DNA of 64,000 bases from Neorhizobium galegae bv. officinalis (GCA_000985875.1 CCRI01000001.1:558001-622000); one strand, 5' to 3'. Positions 26,479-35,611 are shown, counted from the stretch's first letter. The notes: a model not told the origin generated them from the sequence alone. Made by a program: numbers and translations.

Positions 26479-27450
26479 CTAGGCGCCGGAGGCCCGGCTA
26501 TCGACCAGCGCGGCCCGGATTACCTCCAGAACCTCGCCCGATCGGACATCTGTGCACACCCACTGGCTCGGCTGGCCGTCCCAGGCCGTGCCGACGAACT
26601 TGCGGCTGCTGTCGGGGGCCTGGATCGTTTCGCCGTCCGCAATGCCGCCACAGACGACTCGCACCGGACCGCTGCGGAGGATGAAGAGATCCGGCCTTAC
26701 CAGATAGACGCAGGCCGTGCTGTCATGCACCGCCATGCCGGAAATGCCGACCCGGCTCTTGTAGAATTCGATGTAATATTGCGACAGGTCGGACAGCAGC
26801 TGCACCGACTTTTCGCCCGACTTGGCCATGTCGGCAAGATATTCCCCCGTCATGATCGTCTTCATCGTCACGTCCAGACCGACGATGGTGACCTTCCACG
26901 GCGTGGTAAAGATGATGTCGGCGGCTTCCGGATCGCCATGGATGTTGGCTTCCGCTGCCGGCGTGACGTTGCCGTTCACATCGAAGGCGCCGCCCATGAC
27001 GACGACTTCCTTGACGAGACCGGCGAAATCCGGATCGGCCTGCAGCGCCAGCGCCAGATTGGTCATACGGCCGACGGCAATCAGCGTCACCTCGCCCGGA
27101 TTGTCGCGCACGGTATCGATGATGAACTGATAGGCGGGACGCGGATCGAGCGGCCAGTCGATCGTCTCAGGCAGGCCGATATTGCCGAGACCGTCTAGAC
27201 CGTGCACGACGGAAGCCGCGCGATCGTCGCTGCGCAGCGGATCGATGGTTTTATCGGCGCCTTTGGCGATGGGGGCTGAAATTCCCCATTCCCGATGCAG
27301 GAACTGGGCATTGCGGGTGGTGAGATCGAGCGGAACATTGCCGAAAACGGTCGTCACGCCGAGAAGATCGATTTCCGGGTGCCGGTGCAGAAAGAGCAGC
27401 GCCATCGCGTCGTCGACGCCAGGATCCGTATCGAAAATGACCTTGTGCAT
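26479..27450 (-). CDS. Inosine-uridine-preferring nucleoside hydrolase family protein
   Basis: Hydrolyses the N-glycosidic bond of ribonucleosides (323 residues). The N-terminal Ca2+-binding fingerprint DTDPGVDDAMALL is intact, and the second half has the active-site His in MAVHDSTACVY. The ATG at 27450 follows GAGGAAAAGC; the frame runs open further upstream without coding character. It is divergent from the TSUP permease gene (150 bp) and precedes acpXL in the same direction but is probably transcribed separately. The base specificity is not determined. Confidence 0.92.
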   Translation of the reverse strand: MHKVIFDTDPGVDDAMALLFLHRHPEIDLLGVTTVFGNVPLDLTTRNAQFLHREWGISAPIAKGADKTIDPLRSDDRAASVVHGLDGLGNIGLPETIDWPLDPRPAYQFIIDTVRDNPGEVTLIAVGRMTNLALALQADPDFAGLVKEVVVMGGAFDVNGNVTPAAEANIHGDPEAADIIFTTPWKVTIVGLDVTMKTIMTGEYLADMAKSGEKSVQLLSDLSQYYIEFYKSRVGISGMAVHDSTACVYLVRPDLFILRSGPVRVVCGGIADGETIQAPDSSRKFVGTAWDGQPSQWVCTDVRSGEVLEVIRAALVDSRASGA

Positions 27451-27598
27451 AAGCTTTTCCTCGTTCGGCTCTTCGAAAGCCGCGCACAATAACGCCAAAC
27501 CGATGATGCGCAATCCCGGAAGCAACATGGCTGGGGTTCCGCTGTAGGCGGTTGCAGTCGTGGCGGTTCGATGCGAGAAGCGCGCCGCACCCGTCCGG

Positions 27599-28414
27599 AT
27601 GCGCTTCCGCCGACAGAGTCTCCTCCCCTTGACCGACCTAGCATTCCAATTCCTCTTCCTGCTGTTTCTTGCCGCGATTTTTGCCGGTTTCGTCGATTCG
27701 ATCGCCGGCGGCGGGGGGCTCATCACCATTCCGGTGATGCTGATCGCCGGCATTCCGCCGCTCGAATCGCTTGCTACGAACAAGCTGCAGTCGCAGTTCG
27801 GATCGGCATCCGCGACGATCGCCTATGCGCGCCGTGGCCATGTGAACTTGAAAAGCCAGCTGCCGATGGCGGCGATGTCGGTGATCGGCGGGGCCGTGGG
27901 CGCCGCGCTTGCGTCTCTGGTGCCGGCAGGCTGGCTTGCCGCGGCAATCCCGTTCCTGCTGATCGCCATCGCACTGTTCTTCGCAATCAAACCCAATCTC
28001 AACGATATCGACAGTCACCGCCGGGTGACACCCCTCGTGTTCGGGGTGACGATCGTCCCGTTGATCGGCCTTTATGACGGCATATTCGGGCCCGGCGCCG
28101 GCTCATTCTACATGCTGGGTTTCGTGCTGCTCGCCGGCTTTGGCATGCTGAAGGCGACCGCCCACACCAAGCTCATCAATCTCGGCTCCAATTTCGGATC
28201 GTTCCTGGTCTTTGCGGCAAGCGGGTCCGTGCTTTGGAAGATCGGCCTGATCATGGGCGTCGGCCAGTTCCTCGGCGCCCAGGTCGGCTCGCGGATGGCC
28301 ATGAAGAACGGCGCGAAACTGATCAAGCCGCTGCTCGTCATCTCCTGCCTGGCGCTCGCCCTGAAGCTGCTTGCCGATCCGACCCATCCCGTCCGCGTTT
28401 GGCTGGGCTTCTAG
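27599..28414 (+). CDS. TSUP-family (TauE/SafE, YfcA-like) membrane permease
   Basis: About 271 residues, nearly all hydrophobic, with around eight predicted membrane segments. The two TSUP signature repeats are visible: [21 protein letters not shown] near the N-terminus and [19 protein letters not shown] in the middle. Family members export or import sulfite, sulfonates or organic acids; YfcA has no firm substrate. The start is uncertain: ATG at 27599 is used, with GTG at 27560 and TTG at 27629 as alternatives. The 3' end overlaps the cobU stop by 4 bp in convergent orientation. Confidence 0.85.
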   Translation: MRFRRQSLLPLTDLAFQFLFLLFLAAIFAGFVDSIAGGGGLITIPVMLIAGIPPLESLATNKLQSQFGSASATIAYARRGHVNLKSQLPMAAMSVIGGAVGAALASLVPAGWLAAAIPFLLIAIALFFAIKPNLNDIDSHRRVTPLVFGVTIVPLIGLYDGIFGPGAGSFYMLGFVLLAGFGMLKATAHTKLINLGSNFGSFLVFAASGSVLWKIGLIMGVGQFLGAQVGSRMAMKNGAKLIKPLLVISCLALALKLLADPTHPVRVWLGF

Positions 28415-28932
28415 CCCTTCATCCTGAGCGGCAGACCGGCGGCCACGAAGAAAACCTCGTCGGCAGATGCCGCGATCCGCTGATGCAGCCTTCCGGCATG
28501 GTCCCTGAACTCCCGCGCCATCTTGTTGTCCGGCACGATGCCGAGGCCGACCTCGTTGGAGACGACGATCAGTTTCGCTGAGAGGCTTCCGAACAGGCCC
28601 ACGAGTGTGGCGGCGGCAGTGTCGATATCGCGCTCGTCCATCATCAGGTTGGTGAGCCAGAGCGTCAGGCAATCGACAAGGATGACCCTCCCCGGCGCGT
28701 CTATCTCGGTCAGTCGCTCCACCAGATCGAGAGGCACTTCATGCGTGGTCCAGCCACCGCCGCGATCCGCGCGATGTCGGGCGATGCGCTCGTGCATCTC
28801 GTCGTCATAGGCACGGCCGGTGGCGATGTAATGCCGTTCCAGGCCGCTCTCCTTGGCAAGCCTTTCTGAAAAACCGGATTTGCCCGAGCGGGCGCCGCCG
28901 AGGACAAGGGTAACGTGACCGTTGCGTGTCAT
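28411..28932 (-). CDS. cobU: Adenosylcobinamide kinase / cobinamide-phosphate guanylyltransferase
   Basis: Bifunctional enzyme (CobU/CobP, 173 residues) that phosphorylates adenosylcobinamide and attaches GMP in the nucleotide-loop step of cobalamin synthesis. The P-loop GGARSGKS, the guanylyl-accepting His region ([20 protein letters not shown]) and the DCLTLWLTN segment are present. The ATG at 28932 gives the family's usual length. It is alone here, but the corrinoid-dependent methyltransferases nearby need its product. No cobalamin riboswitch was found upstream. Confidence 0.93.
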   Translation of the reverse strand: MTRNGHVTLVLGGARSGKSGFSERLAKESGLERHYIATGRAYDDEMHERIARHRADRGGGWTTHEVPLDLVERLTEIDAPGRVILVDCLTLWLTNLMMDERDIDTAAATLVGLFGSLSAKLIVVSNEVGLGIVPDNKMAREFRDHAGRLHQRIAASADEVFFVAAGLPLRMKG

Positions 28933-29656
28933 GGAGAAAGTGGCCTGAACCAGAGGGGACCGGACGATTCGTAGACTAGAGGCGTCCGGCCCTGTTGGTG
29001 ATGATGTCTCTGGATTCGCATTGCCGTCAAATGGTGCCGCCATGTACGCCGGGTGTCAACCAACACCGCTTGCCGTCGCTCCGCTTCACCGACACAGGCC
29101 GCCACGGCTGGCCGGGCCCGGCCAGCCGATTTTCGGCCACAAATCCGCACGTCGGGCAAAGGAGGCCGTGGCCCCGTATTGACCCATCACGAATTTGACA
29201 ACGAAGAAGTGAAGTGTCCGCGGGCCAACAAAACGGGGCCTGCCATCGGACGGCAAGGGCGACCGGTACGCACTACCTGATCCGGCGCCAAGCGCGAGCT
29301 AACCGCCCGCATGAAAAGCAATAACGCCACATTCTTACCGGATGGTTAGTGAACTCCATAAGCCGCGCGCTTTTCTCGATTTTTCTGTTCTTTGCGAAGG
29401 AACGACGGCGTGAACGGCGGCGGCGGCCGGAAAAGGCCGAGCCGCAAGATCGCGCGGGTATGCATGTTGATTTCTGAGGAGGAAGACGTACCGTCATTTG
29501 AACTGACATAATAAATGCACAGTATCCGTGAAAAGCTGTGGCAGATGCGAACGAGACCTATACTCTCGACAGCCTGCTTGGACTGAATCCAGCGGTGTGC
29601 ACCACCTCGCGCTCGATTGAAGTGAACAGTGAAAGGAAAGACCGGGAGGTCGCTGA
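28933..29656. other. 724-bp intergenic region with a perfect palindrome
   Basis: No gene with convincing codon bias was found between cobU and the binding-protein gene. The most obvious feature is a loopless 22-bp perfect palindrome at 29106-29127 (two arms GGCTGGCCGGG and its complement) followed by GATTTTC. It could be a stem-loop terminator or a protein-binding site. From 29330 the DNA becomes AT-richer towards the binding-protein gene and probably includes its promoter, but no clear -35/-10 pair stands out. Confidence 0.5.
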
Positions 29657-30652
29657 ATGAAAAAAATCCTCGCTTCCACGGTCTTTGCCGCCGGTCTTTA
29701 TGCTTTCACAGGGTCGGCCTCGGCGGACTGCGGTACTGTCTCGATCGCCGAAATGAACTGGGCTTCGGCCGGCATTGCGGCCAATCTCGACAAGATCATC
29801 CTGGAACAAGGTTTCGGCTGCACGGTCCAGCTCGTCCCGGGCGACACGCTTCCGACCTTCACTTCCATGAACGAAAGAGGCCAGCCGGATCTCGCGCCGG
29901 AGTTCTGGATCAACTCGGTGCGCACTACACTCGACAAGGCCGTTGCCGAGGGCCGCATGATCGTCGGCGCGGAGATCCTTTCCGACGGAGCCGTCGAAGG
30001 CTGGTGGATCCCGAAATTCCTGGCCGACGCGCATCCCGATATCAAGACCGTGCAGCAGGCACTGACCCATCCGGACCTTTTCCCTGGGTCGCAGAAGCCC
30101 GGAAGGGGTGCCGTCTATAACTGCCCGTCCGGCTGGAGCTGCCAGGTTTCCACCGCCAACCTGTTCAGGGCGCTTGGGGCCGAGGAAAAGAAATTCGATC
30201 TGATCGATACCGGCACTGCCGCCGGCCTCGACGGTTCGATCAGCAACGCCTTCGAGAAAAAAACCGGGTGGCTCGGATACTACTGGGCTCCGACGGCTTT
30301 CCTCGGCAAATACGAGATGGTGAAGCTCTCCTTCAACGTCCCGCACGACAAGGCCGATTGGGACGCCTGCACCGCTGTTCCCAACTGCCCGAACCCGAAG
30401 GTCAACTCCTATCCGACGTCCCAGGCCTTCACCCTGGTCACCAGACAATTCGCCCAGAAGGCCGAGGTGGCGGTGGACTATATCAAGAGGCGCAAATGGA
30501 CCAATACGACGGTCAACAGCGTGCTCGCCTGGCAGGAAGCGAACAAGAGCACCAACGAAGCTGCCGCCAAACATTTTCTGGAAAGCAGTCCGGACATCTG
30601 GACAAAATGGGTCGCTCCCGACGTCGCCGACAAGATCAAGGCGTCGCTCTGA
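29657..30652 (+). CDS. Glycine betaine/quaternary-amine ABC transporter binding protein (OpuAC/ProX type)
   Basis: 331-residue periplasmic protein with signal peptide MKKILASTVFAAGLYAFTG, cleaved near ASA|DCGTV. The OpuAC-type domain shows aromatic-rich segments likely to form the cation-binding cage: AEMNWASAG, PEFWINS, VEGWWIPKF and GYYWAPTAF. Two Cys pairs may be disulfides. No permease or ATPase gene is adjacent, so it must use components encoded elsewhere. Its position just upstream of betaine methyltransferase genes suggests betaine or a related N-methylated ligand; choline or proline betaine are alternatives. Confidence 0.87.
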   Translation: MKKILASTVFAAGLYAFTGSASADCGTVSIAEMNWASAGIAANLDKIILEQGFGCTVQLVPGDTLPTFTSMNERGQPDLAPEFWINSVRTTLDKAVAEGRMIVGAEILSDGAVEGWWIPKFLADAHPDIKTVQQALTHPDLFPGSQKPGRGAVYNCPSGWSCQVSTANLFRALGAEEKKFDLIDTGTAAGLDGSISNAFEKKTGWLGYYWAPTAFLGKYEMVKLSFNVPHDKADWDACTAVPNCPNPKVNSYPTSQAFTLVTRQFAQKAEVAVDYIKRRKWTNTTVNSVLAWQEANKSTNEAAAKHFLESSPDIWTKWVAPDVADKIKASL

Positions 30653-30719
30653 CGCGATTGCTTGACCGCCGCTGTTGAAGCCGCCGGCGTCGCGAAGAGG
30701 CGTGCGGCTGCGAGTTGCA

Positions 30720-30745
30720 ATCATATAAAGGTTTCTTTATATGAT
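30720..30745. promoter_or_regulatory. Perfect 26-bp palindromic operator in front of bmt
   Basis: The arm ATCATATAAAG (30720-30730) and its exact complement (30735-30745) flank a 4-base centre, 24 bp upstream of the bmt ATG. The core ATAAAG-N4-CTTTAT resembles motifs reported for ArsR-family regulators of the SAM/methionine cycle (SahR/SamR type) in proteobacteria. The symmetry is observed; the regulator assignment is inference from memory of that motif. An 11-bp perfect arm in high-GC DNA is unlikely to be chance. Confidence 0.7.
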
Positions 30746-30769
30746 GTATCCATCGCAAGGAGCGCCGCC

Positions 30770-31783
30770 ATGCCGATCGCCAACGCACTGACCGAACTTC
30801 TGACCGAAAAGGGCGTGCTGCTGGCCGATGGCGCGACCGGCACCAATCTCTTCGCCATGGGCCTGGAAGCCGGCGAAGCGCCGGAACTGTGGAACGAGGC
30901 CGCGCCTGAAAAGATCGAGAAGCTGCATCAGGATTTCGTCGACGCGGGCGCCGACATCATCCTCACCAATTCCTTCGGCGGCACGCGCCAACGGCTGAAG
31001 CTGCACAAGGCGGAAGGCCGGGTGTACGAACTCAACCGGCTTGCCGCCGAGATTGCCCGCAAGGTGGCAGACAGGGCCGGCCGCAAGGTGATCGTCGCGG
31101 GTTCGGTCGGGCCGACCGGCGAACTGCTGGTGCCGCTCGGCGCCATGACCTATGAGGATGCGGTCGCCGCCTTTGCGGAGCAGATCGAGGGCCTGAAGGC
31201 CGGGGGCGCCGATGTCGCCTGGATCGAGACCATGTCCGCGCCGGAGGAAATCCGCGCAGCGGCGGAAGCCGCCGTCAAGGTCGGGCTTCCCTATACCTAT
31301 ACCGGTTCCTTCGACACGGCCGGCAGGACGATGATGGGCCTCGATCCCAAGCAGATCCATGGCGTGGCTAAGGACATCGGTGAAGGCCCGGTCGCCGTCG
31401 GCGCCAATTGCGGTGTCGGCGCATCCGATATCCTGTCGAGCCTGCTCGACATGACGGCGGCCGATCCCGATGCGGTCACCATCGTCAAGGGCAATTGCGG
31501 CATTCCGGAATTTCGCGGTTCGGAGATTTTCTATTCCGGTACGCCGCCGCTGATGGCCGAATATGCAACGCTTGCCCGCGATGCCGGCGCCAAGATCATC
31601 GGCGGATGCTGCGGCACGTCGTGCGAACATCTGGCCGCCATGCGCGCCGCGCTCGACAGCTATACACCCCGGCCGAGACCGACGATCGAGGAAATCGTCG
31701 ACAAGATCGGCCCGCTGCGCAATAAGACCGCCAGTGAATCGGGCGGAGATTCCGGCCGGGAAAGACGTCGCCGCCGCGGCTGA
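30770..31783 (+). CDS. bmt: Betaine-homocysteine S-methyltransferase
   Basis: Zinc enzyme (337 residues) that moves a methyl group from glycine betaine to homocysteine, giving methionine and dimethylglycine. The (beta/alpha)8 homocysteine-methyltransferase domain carries the three zinc cysteines: C214 in GANCGVG and C280-C281 in GGCCGTS, plus the N-terminal DGATGTNL. The ATG at 30770 follows AAGGAGCGCC; upstream codons have no coding character. Rhizobial Bmt proteins have this size. The C-terminus (from about residue 320) is a low-complexity basic tail, GGDSGRERRRRRG. A generic homocysteine methyltransferase using another donor is possible, but context supports betaine. Confidence 0.85.
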   Translation: MPIANALTELLTEKGVLLADGATGTNLFAMGLEAGEAPELWNEAAPEKIEKLHQDFVDAGADIILTNSFGGTRQRLKLHKAEGRVYELNRLAAEIARKVADRAGRKVIVAGSVGPTGELLVPLGAMTYEDAVAAFAEQIEGLKAGGADVAWIETMSAPEEIRAAAEAAVKVGLPYTYTGSFDTAGRTMMGLDPKQIHGVAKDIGEGPVAVGANCGVGASDILSSLLDMTAADPDAVTIVKGNCGIPEFRGSEIFYSGTPPLMAEYATLARDAGAKIIGGCCGTSCEHLAAMRAALDSYTPRPRPTIEEIVDKIGPLRNKTASESGGDSGRERRRRRG

Positions 31784-31807
31784 CGCGTAAGGCTGAAGGA
31801 CACAGAC

Positions 31808-32152
31808 ATGGCAAACATATCCCCGATCGGCAGTCGGGAAACGGTAGCGGAGAGCCTTTCGGCTTTCTCAGCCGAAAATCAGTCCTGGCTGGCGCTGCTG
31901 ATGGACAATCCGACGTCCGACGATCTGATGCTCGATGGGTTGCACCTCTACCTGCATAACGCATCGGAGGCGAAATTCCTCAATTCGCTGAAGCTGCAGA
32001 AATGCGGCGAATGGATCGGCAATGCCGCCCCTGCCCGGCTGCAGATCCGGCTGATGGAAGCGGCGAAGTCCAGCCAGCATCCGGCCTATTCGGCATTTCG
32101 CGATGGGCTGGCCCGCTCCGGCGGCCTGGAGCGGGCCTATCCCAAGGTCTGA
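31808..32152 (+). CDS. Hypothetical protein downstream of bmt
   Basis: 114 residues, soluble, predominantly helical, with good codon bias. I do not recognise the family. Notable stretches are ENQSWLALLMDNPTSDDLMLDGLHLYLHNASEAKFL and ARLQIRLMEAAKSSQHPAYSAF. It begins 24 bp after bmt and so is probably co-transcribed. It ends 5 bp from the convergent VWA gene. No metal site, signal peptide or membrane segment is seen. Confidence 0.7.
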   Translation: MANISPIGSRETVAESLSAFSAENQSWLALLMDNPTSDDLMLDGLHLYLHNASEAKFLNSLKLQKCGEWIGNAAPARLQIRLMEAAKSSQHPAYSAFRDGLARSGGLERAYPKV

Positions 32153-32157
32153 TTGCC

Positions 32158-34218
32158 CTAACGACGGTCCAGGGTCTCGGCCAGCCGCACCAGGTCGAGG
32201 AACCCGCCGCGATACCCGAAGGCATCCTCGCCTCGGGCGTTGCGCGCCATGTCGAGGATCAAGCGGTAGGGATAGGCATCGAGCGCATCGGTGCCGCGCA
32301 GTTTCTGACCGAAGGCGGCGACGGCCGTGGCGAAACGCACGTCCTGAGGCGCCGCCGAGAAGTCGCGCACCGCGTTCGTCTCGGTGACAACAGTGGTGAT
32401 CAGCTTGCTGGCGTCGCCATCCGGCTGCTTGTAGCGGATTTTGACGAAGGCCATTTCATTGGAGACCGGGATTGGCGCCGACGCCGCGGCAGGGCCATAA
32501 CGAAGCGGATCGTTGAGCGCCGAAGCACTGCCTTTGGGCGTCACCTCGTAAATCGCCGTCACCGCATGGCCGGAGCCGATATCGCCGGCATCCACCCGGT
32601 CGTTGTTGAAATCCTCGCGCTTCAAGGCCCGGGTCTCGTAACCGACCAGCCGATATTCGGAAATCTGCTGCGGATTGAACTCCACCTGGATCTTGACGTC
32701 CTTGGCGATCGGGAAAAGCGTCGAGCCGGCCTCGTCGACAAGCGCCTTCTGCGCCTCGGCGAGCGTATCGATATAGGCGGCCGTGCCGTTGCCGTTCTGA
32801 GCGAGCGTCTGCATCAGGCTGTCGTTGAGATTGCCCTTTCCGAAACCGAGAACCGACAGGAAGATGCCGTCCTTGCGGCGCTGCTCGATGATCCGCTTGA
32901 GTTCTTCGTCGCTCGAAACGCCCAAGTTGAAATCGCCGTCGGTTGCCAGCATCACCCGGTTGACGCCGCCCTGGATGAAAGCCTGACGGGCCAGGCGGTA
33001 GGCCGCATCGATACCTTCGGCGCCGGCCGTCGAGCCGCCGGGCCGAAGATTGTCGATTGCGGCGAAAATCTTGTCCCGTTCGCGGGCGGACGTCGGCTCG
33101 AGCACCGTCCCGGCATTGCCTGCATAGGTGATGATCGAGACCTTGTCCTCCGGCTTCAGCTTGCCGACCAGCAGGCGGAAGGCGCTTTTCAGGAGCGGCA
33201 GCTTGTCCGGCGCGTTCATCGAGCCTGAGACGTCGATCAGGAAAACGAGATTGGCGGCAGGCTGCGCAGCGGACGCGGTCTCGAAGCCCTTGATCGCCAC
33301 ATGCATCAGCCGCGTGCCGCTATTCCATGGCGTCGGCGTGACTGTGACGGTGGTACGGAACGGTTCGTCTGCCGTCTGCGGCCGTGGCCAGTCATAGGGG
33401 AAATAATTGATCATTTCCTCGACACGCACGCTGTCCGGATCGGGCAGATGTCCCTCCAGCAGCGAGCGTCGGACGAAGGCATAGGACGCGGTATCGACGT
33501 CGACGGAGAAGGTCGAGACCGGATCGGTTGCAACGCTTTTCACCGGACTGGTGTCGGCATTGGCAAAACGGTCGCGGCTTTCTTCGAGCGGCGGCAGGAT
33601 TTCGCGCTCGGTTGGCGCATAACGGGGAGCGGCGGCCAATGGTACCGCACGCTCGGCCAGGGCCGGCGACGGTGCCATGGGAGCGGGCGCCGCGCTTCGT
33701 TTGGCCGCGCCACCGCTGGCCTCCTGCTTGTTCAGGAGCCGGGCAATGTCCGACTCGACAAAATCGCTTTGCCTGGAGGGTTGAGCCGTTTGCGCAGCGT
33801 CATTCCCCCGCCCCGCTTCCGGCTGGCGCGGTTCAGGCGGCTTCGCGACCGTCGGCACCGGAACTCTTTCCGCCGCGGGCTTCGGCGCGTCCAGGACTTG
33901 CGGCAGGGTGACCTGGCCTGAGTTCGGCAGGTTTCCGCGCGTCAGTTCGAATGTCAGCAGGGCTGCTGTGGGAATGATCAGCATCGTCGCAAGCGCCGAG
34001 CCGGCGAGATAACGGTGTTGGGTGAACATGCGGGCGCTCCAGATCCGGTTGAGAACGGAGCTTTGACGCCGCCACCAGGAACTTCCTTTGCTGCGCGCGG
34101 TATTTTCTTCCGTCTCGTCGAACGCCCGCATGGCGGCGGCAAGCGCGCGGGCGCGCGCCGCATCGGAAGCGCGGGGCGCGGGGGCTAAATTGCCGAGCTG
34201 GTCGAATTCGTCCGTCAT
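32158..34218 (-). CDS. Membrane-anchored von Willebrand factor A protein (YfbK-like)
   Basis: 686 residues. A short cytoplasmic N-terminus (about 1-70) precedes one membrane helix at about 71-90 (LAGSALATMLIIPTAALLTF). A Pro/Ala-rich linker to about 190 follows, then the YfbK-type N-terminal region (VSTFSVDVDTASYAFVRRSL) and a VWA domain with an intact MIDAS: DVSGSMN, the Thr in GGSTAGAEG and ATDGDFN. The start ATG at 34218 lies 2 bp past the sigma-factor stop, so the two are coupled. That pairing suggests an anti-sigma or envelope-sensing role for the cytoplasmic tail, but no known anti-sigma domain is evident. Confidence 0.85.
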   Translation of the reverse strand: MTDEFDQLGNLAPAPRASDAARARALAAAMRAFDETEENTARSKGSSWWRRQSSVLNRIWSARMFTQHRYLAGSALATMLIIPTAALLTFELTRGNLPNSGQVTLPQVLDAPKPAAERVPVPTVAKPPEPRQPEAGRGNDAAQTAQPSRQSDFVESDIARLLNKQEASGGAAKRSAAPAPMAPSPALAERAVPLAAAPRYAPTEREILPPLEESRDRFANADTSPVKSVATDPVSTFSVDVDTASYAFVRRSLLEGHLPDPDSVRVEEMINYFPYDWPRPQTADEPFRTTVTVTPTPWNSGTRLMHVAIKGFETASAAQPAANLVFLIDVSGSMNAPDKLPLLKSAFRLLVGKLKPEDKVSIITYAGNAGTVLEPTSARERDKIFAAIDNLRPGGSTAGAEGIDAAYRLARQAFIQGGVNRVMLATDGDFNLGVSSDEELKRIIEQRRKDGIFLSVLGFGKGNLNDSLMQTLAQNGNGTAAYIDTLAEAQKALVDEAGSTLFPIAKDVKIQVEFNPQQISEYRLVGYETRALKREDFNNDRVDAGDIGSGHAVTAIYEVTPKGSASALNDPLRYGPAAASAPIPVSNEMAFVKIRYKQPDGDASKLITTVVTETNAVRDFSAAPQDVRFATAVAAFGQKLRGTDALDAYPYRLILDMARNARGEDAFGYRGGFLDLVRLAETLDRR

Positions 34219-34220
34219 GG

Positions 34221-34748
34221 TCAAACCGCCTCCTTCTTCAGAAGGTCCTTCAATCGTTTACGCGCCTCGTGCAGATGCCAGGAGACCGTATTTTCACTGC
34301 ATTCGAGAATGCCCGCCGCAGCCGCATGGGAGAGTCCTTCGCCATGAACCAGCAGGACCGCATCGCGCTGTTTTTCCGGCAGCCGGCGCACCGCCGCCCA
34401 CAGCCAGTTGCCGCGATCGTCTTCCTCCGGCTCCAGATGCGAAAAGAAGATCGGGTCGTTTGCAAGCCGGTCATGATCCCGTCGCCGGCGGGAGGACTGG
34501 CGCTGATGGTCGCGCACGGCATTCAGTGTCAGCGTGTAGAGCCAGGTGCGGAACGCCGACTGCCCCTTGAAGCTGCGGATCGCCTTGCCCAAGCGGATGC
34601 AGACATCCTGGGCGATGTCTTCCGCATCGCTTTGCGAGCCGCACCAGCGCCAGGCGACGGCATGAATGAAATCGTAATGCGTCTCGACGAGCGCAGAAAA
34701 CGCATTGCGGTCGCCCTGGCATGCCTTATCGAGGATTTCCGCGCTCAC
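34221..34748 (-). CDS. ECF-type RNA polymerase sigma factor
   Basis: 175-residue sigma-70 family factor. Region 2 is DAEDIAQDVCIRLGKAIRSFKGQSAFRTWLYTLTLNAVRDHQR. Region 4 contains a helix-turn-helix: LPEKQRDAVLLVHGEGLSHAAAAGILECSENTVSWHLHEARKRL. The GTG at 34748 opens the frame. The adjacent membrane VWA protein is transcribed with it. Its promoter targets cannot be inferred here. Confidence 0.92.
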   Translation of the reverse strand: MSAEILDKACQGDRNAFSALVETHYDFIHAVAWRWCGSQSDAEDIAQDVCIRLGKAIRSFKGQSAFRTWLYTLTLNAVRDHQRQSSRRRRDHDRLANDPIFFSHLEPEEDDRGNWLWAAVRRLPEKQRDAVLLVHGEGLSHAAAAGILECSENTVSWHLHEARKRLKDLLKKEAV

Positions 34749-34832
34749 TTATCCGCCCGCTTTTCCGTCGCTCAAGAGCTTAGACGTTTCACTCGGGAAA
34801 TTCCTTGGGGTACCCAAGAAAAAATTTTTCGC

Positions 34833-35510
34833 TCACCGCACCAGCGCTTCCATATGGAACCGGAGCTGCCCCGGCGGGTAGCGATGCGGCACCCCGACCG
34901 GACAGGCATTGCGGGCGACACAGCCGGAGACCATGCAGGTCGCCTTGCCCGCATCGCTTTCAAGATACGCGCGGCATCGGGGAATGTCGAAGCCCGACAG
35001 GTCGACCGCATCGACGGGACAGGCCGACAGGCAGGGCTTTTCGGCGCAGCTCTCGCAGGGGTGCTTGGCCTCACCAGGCGGTTTCCCTATCGCAAAGGGA
35101 AAGCCGAGAGCGCCGCGATAACCGTGCCAGAGCCCGAACTCCGGATGGATGAGAATGCCGAGCGGCGACGACTTCAGACCTTCGGCCTTCATCGCCCATT
35201 GCTGGAACGGCTGCCAGGGCGGGTCCGAGGGGAAATAGGCAGCGGCTCCGAGTCGCTCGGCGAGCGGCCGGATCAACGACTTCGACCACGTGTCGAGGGG
35301 ATCGGGACCGTCATGGCCTTTTCGCCATTCGGTGAAGGCCGGCCAGACCGAGCCGCCGATATTGCCAAGCAGCACGACGGACCTTGCAGCGGAGCCGTCA
35401 CTTAGCAACGGCCCCTCGCCCGCTCCGAAATTCACCACGCCGCGGACCAAAATGCCGTGGGGTTCGAGCCCCGCGGCAATCTCGTCGACAACTGGTGAAG
35501 GCGGCCTCAC
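34833..35510 (-). CDS. 4Fe-4S cluster protein next to mttB
   Basis: About 225 residues. The N-terminal ~145 residues are of a type seen with QueG/ferredoxin-like proteins (WPAFTEWRKGHDGPDPLDTWSKSLI, FPSDPPWQPFQQWAMKAEGL). Two cysteine clusters follow: CESCAEKPCLSACPVDA and, after an intervening Cys, CMVSGCVARNACPVG, enough for two clusters. It probably feeds low-potential electrons to the corrinoid protein or its activator. The start is uncertain: GTG 35510 is used because homologous sequence begins near VDEIAAGLEPHG; TTG 35543 also has a ribosome site. It lies downstream of mttB in the same direction. Confidence 0.75.
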   Translation of the reverse strand: MRPPSPVVDEIAAGLEPHGILVRGVVNFGAGEGPLLSDGSAARSVVLLGNIGGSVWPAFTEWRKGHDGPDPLDTWSKSLIRPLAERLGAAAYFPSDPPWQPFQQWAMKAEGLKSSPLGILIHPEFGLWHGYRGALGFPFAIGKPPGEAKHPCESCAEKPCLSACPVDAVDLSGFDIPRCRAYLESDAGKATCMVSGCVARNACPVGVPHRYPPGQLRFHMEALVR

Positions 35511-35611
35511 CGAGGCCCCTGGTATTTGTAGTGGGGGCGCCAAACCCCTTCCTGGACGAAATCGGCGACCAGTCTGGCGCCGCCTTGCTCCCTGGCGGCA
35601 TCGGGCTCTCT

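Noticed and set aside
28933-29280. Possible cobalamin riboswitch upstream of cobU
   Set aside because: Neither strand shows the B12-box or the conserved GCCACTG-type core; only GC-rich palindromes are present.
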